From contig CANCHK010000017.1 in the NCBI GenBank assembly GCA_947377865.1, forward strand, positions 1 through 41,159: a DNA stretch of 41,159 nt. The letters run 5' to 3'. Shown here piece after piece: positions 35,276 to 41,159 of the stretch; position 1 is the stretch's first letter; every line of letters starts with the position of its first letter. The position numbers and the translations under genes were made by a program. The stretch is from Opitutia bacterium (GTDB taxonomy: Bacteria > Verrucomicrobiota > Verrucomicrobiia > Opitutales > UBA953). The notes beneath the pieces were generated by a model. It saw nothing but the letters and a program-made list of their open reading frames with translations, was not told where the DNA came from and searched no databases.

Positions 35276-36136
35276 ATGTCCGCCGAGGTCATCAATCTCT
35301 CCTGCTATAAGTTCGCTCCGTTGGATGGGCTGGAGGAACTGCGCACGAGCCTTCAGGACGTCGCCAAGGCCAACCAATTGAAGGGCACCATTCTCCTCGC
35401 GCCCGAGGGCATCAACTTCTTCCTGGCCGGAACTAGGGCGCAGCTGGCGGTCATCTTGGAGATCATCCGCGCCGTGCCGGGGCTTTCTGGTGTCGAGCCT
35501 AAGGAGAGCCCGAGCTCGGAGCAGCCGTTCAAACGCATGCTCGTGAAGATTAAGAAGGAGATCATCGCTTTCGGTGTCGAAGGTGTGGATCCCGCCCGTC
35601 GCCCGTCCGCCAAGATCTCGGCGAAGCAGCTCAAGCAGTGGCTGGACGAAGGCCGACCGGTGACGCTCCTCGACACGCGTAATGACTACGAGATCCGCAT
35701 GGGGACGTTCAAGGGGGCGGTCGTACCGCAGATTTGGAACTTTCGGGATTTCCCAGCGGCGGTGGAAAAGCTTCCGGCGGAACTCAAGACGCAGCCGGTC
35801 GTGATGTTCTGCACGGGTGGCATCCGCTGCGAGAAGGCGGGTCCGTTCATGGCCATGCAAGGCTACACCGACGTACTGCAGCTCGACGGCGGTATCCTGA
35901 AGTATTTTGAAGAGGTGGGCGGCGCCCATTATGACGGCGAGTGCTTCGTCTTCGACGAGCGCGTCGGCGTGGGACCTGACCTGCACGAGACGGGTTCAGT
36001 CATCTGCTTCAATTGCCAGATGCCGCTGACTGTCGAGGATCAGAAGCGCCCCGACTATGTCTACGAGCAGACCTGCCTGCATTGCGTCGACGGCAAGCCC
36101 AAGGGCCGGGGCAATACCGCGCAACGCGGCGCCTGA
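35276..36136 (+). CDS. trhO: tRNA uridine-34 hydroxylase TrhO (YceA family)
   Basis: TrhO hydroxylates uridine 34 in certain tRNAs using oxygen, the first step toward mo5U/cmo5U. The 286-residue protein has an N-terminal ferredoxin-like domain (about 1-100, LKGTILLAPEGINFFLAGT) and a rhodanese domain (about 110-225) with LLDTRNDYEIRMGTFKGA and the catalytic cysteine loop MFCTGGIRCEKAG. A C-terminal double CxxC element follows (CFNCQMPL and TCLHC), typical for the family and probably zinc-binding. The ATG at 35276 is well placed. It ends 3 bp before the converging HAD gene. Confidence 0.93.
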   Translation: MSAEVINLSCYKFAPLDGLEELRTSLQDVAKANQLKGTILLAPEGINFFLAGTRAQLAVILEIIRAVPGLSGVEPKESPSSEQPFKRMLVKIKKEIIAFGVEGVDPARRPSAKISAKQLKQWLDEGRPVTLLDTRNDYEIRMGTFKGAVVPQIWNFRDFPAAVEKLPAELKTQPVVMFCTGGIRCEKAGPFMAMQGYTDVLQLDGGILKYFEEVGGAHYDGECFVFDERVGVGPDLHETGSVICFNCQMPLTVEDQKRPDYVYEQTCLHCVDGKPKGRGNTAQRGA

Positions 36137-36139
36137 GGC

Positions 36140-36982
36140 CTACCAGCGGAGTTCCGCTAGACTGAAGACGCGGCGAGCCCCTTTCGGCAGGCGAGCCTGC
36201 AGGGACGCGTCGTCGATATTGCTGAGGATGCCAGTGCGCAGCAATACGCTGTCGAGGCCGGCTCCAGCGGCGCCAGCGATATCGTGCTCAGGGCTGTCGC
36301 CAATCGCCAGGACCGTCATCGGGGGCGGATTGCCGAGTGCGGCCAGTGCGGTGCGGTAGATGTCGACGTGCGGTTTACCGAAATAGCGGAGCACGGCGCC
36401 TTTGCGTTCGAGCTCGAGGGCGATGGCGCCGGCCGAAGGGCGAACGCCCTTGGGCGTGAGCATCTCGAGGTCGGGATTGCAGACGGCAATCGTGACGCCG
36501 CGTTTGGCTGCCGGGGTCAGGTCGCGGATCTGTTCGCGCCAGTTGCGGTCGGGTTCCTGACAAGCCGCGAGGATGATGCCTTCCGCTTCGTCGGGCCAAG
36601 TGAGCGCGAAGCCGAGATCGTCGAAGCCATAGTCGTCGCCGGGCTTGCCGGAGATATGGACCTTCGCGCCGGCACCGAAGCCTGCACCGAGAGCGCCGGA
36701 ACGGATCGCGGCTTGGGCGGCATCGCCTGATGTGACCACGGCGTCGAAGTGTTCCGGCCCGAAGCCGAACTTCGTGAGGCGGACGATATTGTCGGCCCCG
36801 GACTTCGCGGAATTAGAAAGCACGGCGACCTTACCGCCGCTTTCACGGAAGCGGCGCAGTGCGTCCGCGGCGTGCGGGTAGGCGACGGTGCCGTCGTGCA
36901 GCGTGCCGAACTGGTCGACGAGCAGGGCGCCGTATTGGCCGGCGATTTCGGAAAGTCCGGCGATGGGCGAAAGCGTGCTCAT
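36140..36982 (-). CDS. TIGR01459-family HAD hydrolase (class IIA phosphatase)
   Basis: The 280-residue protein has HAD motif I DQFGTLHDG (about 23-31), motif II VLSNSAKSG, a class IIA cap domain, and motifs III/IV in GKPHVDIYRTALAAL and AIGDSPEHDIAGAAGAGLDS. Relatives such as NagD and pyridoxal phosphatases remove phosphate from small metabolites. The substrate here is probably a sugar phosphate, because the ATG at 36982 overlaps the stop of the upstream ribulokinase-like gene as ATGA. The in-frame extension up to 37102 is Arg-rich and lies within that gene, so I reject it. Confidence 0.87.
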   Translation of the reverse strand: MSTLSPIAGLSEIAGQYGALLVDQFGTLHDGTVAYPHAADALRRFRESGGKVAVLSNSAKSGADNIVRLTKFGFGPEHFDAVVTSGDAAQAAIRSGALGAGFGAGAKVHISGKPGDDYGFDDLGFALTWPDEAEGIILAACQEPDRNWREQIRDLTPAAKRGVTIAVCNPDLEMLTPKGVRPSAGAIALELERKGAVLRYFGKPHVDIYRTALAALGNPPPMTVLAIGDSPEHDIAGAAGAGLDSVLLRTGILSNIDDASLQARLPKGARRVFSLAELRW

Positions 36983-38265
36983 GCGAAGGTAATCTCGTGG
37001 CCTAGGGAGCGCCAGGCCAGGCGGGCGGCGCCGGCGGCGGCTTCTTCGCTCCAAGCCGGAATATGCGGTACGCCAAGAGCGGTCGCGCGCAGGCTCATCC
37101 ACGCCGCGCTGCGAGAGCCGCCACCTGCGTGGCGGACGCTACGTAAGGTCGGGCAGCCCAGTTCTCGGAGCTTGGCGTAGCCCGTCTGCTCGACGCGGGC
37201 AAAGGCTTCGTAGATGCCTTGCAGGAATTCGGCGTCGGACGACGGACGCGGCGTGAGCCTCGGCGCGAGTTTCGGATCAGAAGTCGGGAAGCGTTCGCCG
37301 ATGGAGGGCAGGGGATAGTAGTCGGTGCCGGTTGGCTTGGCCGGGTTGAGCGACGTCTCTAAAGCAGCGAGTTGTTCTTGCGTGAAGGACTGCAGCAGCG
37401 TCTTGCCGCCGCAGTTGGAGGCGCCACCGGCGAGCCAATTATCGCCGATGCGATGGCTGTAGATGCCAAGTTCGGGTGCGAAGATGGGGCGGTCGCTCAG
37501 GAGTTTGAGCACGATGGTGGAGCCAAGCGCCGTGGACGCTTCGCCGGGTTCGGTCGCGCCGCTGGCGAGGAAGGTCGCGCAACCGTCAGTCGTGCCAGCT
37601 GCGATGGTGATACCTTCGGGGATGCCGAGCGCGATTGCCGCCTGCGCGGAGACCTGTCCGATGGGCGTGCCCACTGGAACGACTTCGGGGAGGAGGCCGG
37701 GAGAGAGTCCAAATCCGCGGAGCCAATCCGGCCAGCTGCGACTGACTGGGTCGTAACCGGTTTTGAGTGCGTTGTTCTCGTCGGTCTGCCAGTTCGTCGC
37801 GCCGAGGCAGCCGTTAATCCAGTCGGCCTGATGAATGATGCAGTGTAGACGGGACAGCTTTACCCATTCTAGTGCGCGGGCGGCCGGAGAGGTAGCGCCG
37901 TGGGCCGCGCTTTCGCGCGGGGCGAGCGACTTGATCTTCGCGGCGAGATCGCCCGTGTCGGCGTCGTCGTACATGCGGGCCGCGGCGAGTGGACGGTTGT
38001 GGTTGTCGACCGGTAGGATCGTGCCGGAGGTCGCGTCGACCGCGATGGCACGGGCAGTGGAAAGGTCGAGTTTCTGGCTGAGTTCGTCGAGGGCCGTGCG
38101 ACAACCATTCCACCAATCTTCAGGCGACTGCTCGCGACGCGCACCTGTGATCTTTGTCGCGGGTAATGACGCCGACCCTATTCCGAGGATCTTCCCTGAG
38201 GCGTCGACGGCTACCGCACGGACACCTGAAGTGCCGAGGTCGAGACCGATGACGAAGCCGTGCAT
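36979..38265 (-). CDS. FGGY-family sugar kinase, D-ribulokinase-like
   Basis: The 428-residue kinase has the ATPase-fold start GLDLGTSGVRAVAVD (about 6-20), AVDATSGTILPVD, QADWINGCLG, AGTTDGCATFLASG, LGSTIVLKLLSDRP, WLAGGASNCGGKTL and the signature GTDYYPLPSIGERFP. These blocks closely match the cyanobacterial/plant D-ribulokinase type (SePSK) rather than xylulokinase or glycerol kinase. It would phosphorylate D-ribulose or a similar ketose, but specificity is inferred. The ATG at 38265 is chosen; the upstream frame runs into a short tandem repeat. It is coupled to the HAD phosphatase by ATGA. Confidence 0.88.
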   Translation of the reverse strand: MHGFVIGLDLGTSGVRAVAVDASGKILGIGSASLPATKITGARREQSPEDWWNGCRTALDELSQKLDLSTARAIAVDATSGTILPVDNHNRPLAAARMYDDADTGDLAAKIKSLAPRESAAHGATSPAARALEWVKLSRLHCIIHQADWINGCLGATNWQTDENNALKTGYDPVSRSWPDWLRGFGLSPGLLPEVVPVGTPIGQVSAQAAIALGIPEGITIAAGTTDGCATFLASGATEPGEASTALGSTIVLKLLSDRPIFAPELGIYSHRIGDNWLAGGASNCGGKTLLQSFTQEQLAALETSLNPAKPTGTDYYPLPSIGERFPTSDPKLAPRLTPRPSSDAEFLQGIYEAFARVEQTGYAKLRELGCPTLRSVRHAGGGSRSAAWMSLRATALGVPHIPAWSEEAAAGAARLAWRSLGHEITFA

Positions 38266-38306
38266 GTCGGGGTTATGGGGATGAAGGTAGCCAAGGGGCA
38301 AGAGTG

Positions 38307-38348
38307 GATGACAGATGACATATGACAGATGACGGATGGCAGATGGAA
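38307..38348. repeat. Six tandem 7-bp units upstream of the FGGY kinase
   Basis: Imperfect copies of GATGACA (GATGACA, GATGACA, TATGACA, GATGACG, GATGGCA, GATGGAA) run without gaps in the 156-bp spacer between the kinase and the glycoside hydrolase. Similar short arrays can vary in length; a regulatory role is only possible. Confidence 0.8.
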
Positions 38349-38421
38349 GTAACAATTGACGTGAGATGCGCCGAGGACGACGAGGTCTTGGGGTATCCTA
38401 ACCGCCAGCCGCTAACCGCTC

Positions 38422-39696
38422 TTACTTGGGATTCAGTTCATCCCAGCTCTTAAGGCCGCAGGTCTTGAGGTAAGGTTCGGCGGCGGCTTTCCATTCGGGA
38501 GTATCGGCGGCTTTGAGTAAGTGCCAGATTGGGCGCTTCTGGTCGGGTTCCGAGATCGTACCCGGTTTGTTGCTCCAGAGTCCAAAACGCAGGCCGCCTT
38601 CTTTGGCGTGGTCGACCTGGCGATGATAGAGGAACGCGTCGACGGAGCCGTTGAGGCGGGAGACTTTCTCCCATGCATACGCGTAGGCTGCGGCCTGTTC
38701 GGTGAGTGCTTCAGAGCGCTTGCTGACGTCGAAGCCTTGTTCGGTGAAGCTGAGACGGCGTGGTTTGCCGGCATAGAGGAGTTCCGGGGTCGCCAGTTTC
38801 TTGGTCAACACTTCGAGGTTCTTGAAAGTCACCTTCGGCGTGGCGTCGTCGAACGTCACCTTGTCGAGCCAGGTGCGCGGGTCGCGTAGATTCCAAGGGT
38901 AGGGGTGGAAGGCCAGGTTCCAGTCGAAGTCACCGCGTTCACGGGCACGCTTCGCGAACAGTTCGAGCAAGGTTCGGCCTGGGCAGGCCTGGAGCGGGTC
39001 CTTATTGCCTTGCATGTTCCAGTGGTGCTCCATCGAGAGGTAGATGCGCGCGTGCTCCGAGTGACGGCGAAGGGATTCCCAGGCGAGGCGGACTTGATCT
39101 TCGTATTGCGTGGCGACTTCCGCGACCGTCGCCGGACCCATCTGATGCCATTCGTGGTGGGAGTTTACTTCGTTACTGACCACCCAGCCCCAGACGCGTC
39201 CGTGCGAGGCGTCGGCCGAAGACCAGCGTCGGGCGATGAATTCGGTGAGCGCCTTATAGCAGGCGCGGCCCTCTGGGGTCACCGTGTTGGCGGCCATTGT
39301 AGTACCTTTGATTGGGTCGGCCTTCGGATGAATGGTCAGGTTGCGGATTCGCTCATTGGGCGAACGATAAGTGATGACGATGAGCGTCACTACGATGCCT
39401 TGGTCGCTCAGGGGCTTGATTTGCCGATCCGTGGCCTCGGCGTATTTGTCGTTGATGACAAAAGTGAAGCCGTCGGCCGAGGCGGTGAGCTGCCCAGGCT
39501 TGGCTTCCATCGCTGGGGACAGCAGGCCGCTGAGGCTGATATTGATACCGGCGTGATGGATGCCGAGTTCTAAGGCGTCGGGTATCATCTGCACTTGGAT
39601 ACCCTTGGGGCTGCTGGTCGTCGGGTAGGCCGTAGGATTCGGAGCCGCAAACGCCATGGAGGACAGGCATAGGCTGGCGAGAAGCAGCGTTCGCAT
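38422..39696 (-). CDS. Secreted DUF5722-type glycoside-hydrolase-like protein
   Basis: The 424-residue protein has a signal peptide (about 1-17, [17 protein letters not shown]). A TIM-barrel-like body follows, with [35 protein letters not shown] (acid/base Glu in NE), [28 protein letters not shown] and [14 protein letters not shown] (candidate nucleophile Glu). This matches the DUF5722 family, a clan GH-A-like group found in Verrucomicrobia and Planctomycetes with no firm substrate known to me. The frame extends upstream to 39873, but the ATG at 39696 gives the signal peptide. It diverges from a sulfatase, suggesting sulfated polysaccharide breakdown. Confidence 0.83.
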   Translation of the reverse strand: MRTLLLASLCLSSMAFAAPNPTAYPTTSSPKGIQVQMIPDALELGIHHAGINISLSGLLSPAMEAKPGQLTASADGFTFVINDKYAEATDRQIKPLSDQGIVVTLIVITYRSPNERIRNLTIHPKADPIKGTTMAANTVTPEGRACYKALTEFIARRWSSADASHGRVWGWVVSNEVNSHHEWHQMGPATVAEVATQYEDQVRLAWESLRRHSEHARIYLSMEHHWNMQGNKDPLQACPGRTLLELFAKRARERGDFDWNLAFHPYPWNLRDPRTWLDKVTFDDATPKVTFKNLEVLTKKLATPELLYAGKPRRLSFTEQGFDVSKRSEALTEQAAAYAYAWEKVSRLNGSVDAFLYHRQVDHAKEGGLRFGLWSNKPGTISEPDQKRPIWHLLKAADTPEWKAAAEPYLKTCGLKSWDELNPK

Positions 39697-39748
39697 AAAG
39701 GGGGAGACAGGTTCCCGGGAGGAAGGTTTCAATCGGAATGGTTGTCGA

Positions 39749-39777
39749 TTGACCGAGCTGGGTTGGTCTTCATTAAT
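39749..39777 (+). promoter_or_regulatory. Candidate sigma-70 promoter of the right-edge sulfatase
   Basis: TTGACC (39749-39754) and ATTAAT (39772-39777) are 17 nt apart. Transcription would begin about 7 nt before the ATG at 39791, leaving an almost leaderless mRNA that starts near AACCCCC. The -35 matches at 5 of 6 and the -10 at 4 of 6 positions. Confidence 0.4.
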
Positions 39778-39790
39778 CCTCATAACCCCC

Positions 39791-41159
39791 ATGCGACTCC
39801 TGGCACTTCTTCTCTGTCTGGTCGGCGGCCTGCTATCCGCCGCTCCCGCCAAGCAACCCAACATCGTGTTCATTTTCTCCGACGACCACGCCTATCAGGC
39901 TATCAGCGCCTACGGCGACGCCCGTAAACTGAACCAGACCCCGAACATCGATCGCCTCGCCAAGGAAGGTATGCGTTTCGATCGGGCTCTCGTCACCAAT
40001 TCTATCTGTGGTCCGAGCCGAGCCGTGATTCTGACCGGCAAGTATTCGCACATGAACGGATTCTATAACAATACGAATTCGGTCTTCGACAGCACGCAGG
40101 TCACCTTCCCGAAGCTCCTGCAGAAGGCCGGTTACCAGACCGCCATCATCGGCAAGTGGCACCTCATCAGCGATCCGGTCGGTTTCGACTTCTGGCAGGT
40201 GCTGCCGGGGCAGGGCGTTTATTATAACCCGCCGATGAAGAATGCGCAGGGTATGGTGAAGACCCAGGGCTACGTCACCGACATCATCACCGACCTGTCC
40301 CTTGATTGGCTCAGTAAGCGCGACAAGACCAAGCCGTTTGTGCTCATGTGTCAGCATAAGGCCCCTCACCGTGAATGGGAGCCCAACATCAAGGACCTGG
40401 GTTTCGATAAGGACCGCGTTTATCCCGAGCCGCCGTCCCTTTTCGACGACTACGCCAACCGAGCGAAGGCCGTCGGCGAGAACGACATGACACTGGAGAA
40501 AACCATGACCGACAAGGATGTGAAGCTCGTCCGCCCGCCGCAGTTGGACGCCGAGCAGGCCGGTGTGTGGGATGCTTATTATGAGCCGCGCAACGCCGAG
40601 TATCGAAAGGCCAACCTGACGGGCAAGGATCTCGTCCGCTGGCGCTATCAGCGCTACATGCACGACTATCTCGCCTGCGTGAAGTCGGTGGACGACAATG
40701 TCGGCCGTGTGCTCAAGTATTTGGAGGACGAAGGCCTCGCCGAGAACACCATCGTCATCTACTCCGCCGACCAGGGCTTCTACCTCGGTGAGCATGGTTG
40801 GTTCGATAAGCGCTGGATCTTCGAGGAATCCGTACGTACTCCGCTTCTCGTCCGCTGGCCTGGGGTGACCAAGCCTGGCTCCGTCAGCAAGGCGCTCGTC
40901 TCCAATGTCGACTATGCTGAAACCTTCCTAGATGTGGCCGGCGTTCCTGTGCCCGCCGAGATGCAGGGGCGCAGCCTCAAGCCGATTCTTGCGGGCGATA
41001 CTCCGGCCGACTGGCGCAAGGAGTTTTACTATCACTATTACGAGTACCCTCAGCCGCACCACGTCGCGCCGCACTACGGCATCATCACTGACCGCTATAA
41101 GCTCGTGCGCTACTACGGTAATGGTGAGACGAAGACCGACCTCTTCGATAGCGAGAAGG
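39791..41159 (+). CDS. Secreted type I sulfatase, 3' end beyond the window
   Basis: At least 456 residues are visible. A signal peptide (about 1-18, [18 protein letters not shown]) precedes the sulfatase fold: metal-binding [16 protein letters not shown] (DD at 31-32), formylglycine motif [14 protein letters not shown] (C73), [15 protein letters not shown], and the later [18 protein letters not shown]. The last visible part, YYHYYEYPQ and [11 protein letters not shown], is near the usual C-terminus, so little is missing. These motifs resemble the family that includes choline- and heparan-sulfatases and many marine polysaccharide sulfatases. It needs formylglycine maturation. It diverges from the glycoside hydrolase. 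Confidence 0.92.
   Translation, partial: MRLLALLLCLVGGLLSAAPAKQPNIVFIFSDDHAYQAISAYGDARKLNQTPNIDRLAKEGMRFDRALVTNSICGPSRAVILTGKYSHMNGFYNNTNSVFDSTQVTFPKLLQKAGYQTAIIGKWHLISDPVGFDFWQVLPGQGVYYNPPMKNAQGMVKTQGYVTDIITDLSLDWLSKRDKTKPFVLMCQHKAPHREWEPNIKDLGFDKDRVYPEPPSLFDDYANRAKAVGENDMTLEKTMTDKDVKLVRPPQLDAEQAGVWDAYYEPRNAEYRKANLTGKDLVRWRYQRYMHDYLACVKSVDDNVGRVLKYLEDEGLAENTIVIYSADQGFYLGEHGWFDKRWIFEESVRTPLLVRWPGVTKPGSVSKALVSNVDYAETFLDVAGVPVPAEMQGRSLKPILAGDTPADWRKEFYYHYYEYPQPHHVAPHYGIITDRYKLVRYYGNGETKTDLFDSEK

Overview
The window is high-GC bacterial chromosome, and its gene content points to the PVC superphylum, most likely Verrucomicrobiota of an Opitutales-like type. The pointers are two secreted sulfatases, a giant PVC-type haem-binding protein, a DUF5722-type glycoside hydrolase, tandem secreted thioredoxins with a TGSDWC signature, a fused CcsBA, and dnaG directly upstream of rpoD. 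This is an inference from gene families, because no rRNA is present. The window is almost fully coding: I recognise 36 protein genes, 30 of them on the minus strand, and no gap exceeds 300 bp. I found no tRNA, rRNA, CRISPR array, insertion sequence or prophage.

Region 1 (1-4800) is assimilatory sulfate reduction. On the minus strand lie the hemoprotein sulfite reductase cysI, an iron-sulfur APS-type reductase cysH, and the start of cysD, which runs off the left edge. Diverging from cysI is the uroporphyrinogen-III methyltransferase, followed tail to tail by a sirohydrochlorin-chelatase-like protein with a membrane tail. These last two serve the siroheme needed by CysI. Region 2 (4890-6965) holds three tandem secreted thioredoxin-fold proteins with different CxxC centres.

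Region 3 (6970-14084, minus) is a long head-to-tail run of housekeeping genes: menB, a MnmM-like methyltransferase, a TIGR01777 epimerase, a LysM lipoprotein, recF, secG, an exported protein, a Nif3 protein and gluQ. Region 4 (14176-17559) holds a small unknown protein, ispD and pyrF, an exported esterase and a YhcH-family protein. Region 5 (17599-23380, minus) couples a sulfatase, a lipoprotein, a CcsBA cytochrome c synthetase and an RfaH/NusG-like factor.

Region 6 (23436-29016, minus) is the macromolecular-synthesis cluster dnaG-rpoD-lipoprotein-ychF, closed by a clear intrinsic terminator. DnaG has lost three of four zinc ligands and carries G9/C9 runs in its linker. RpoD has a histone-H1-like N-terminal tail. 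Region 7 (29136-34264) is a 1439-residue SGNH/dehydrogenase/HEAT/cytochrome c protein coupled to a small membrane TPR protein. Region 8 (34381-36136) is a divergent pair of tRNA-modification genes (trmO, trhO). Region 9 (36140-41159) is carbohydrate-related: a HAD phosphatase coupled to a D-ribulokinase-like FGGY kinase, a DUF5722 glycoside hydrolase, and a sulfatase cut by the right edge.

Translational coupling is pervasive: eight gene pairs overlap as ATGA, GTGA or TGATG. Several starts are GTG or TTG and were set from these overlaps or from family length. Most genes are ordinary. The strongest unusual signals are the DnaG features, the chelatase with one degenerate half, the thioredoxin triplet, and the RfaH-like gene fused translationally to ccsBA. 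I do not see a clear wholly new multi-gene system such as a defence island.
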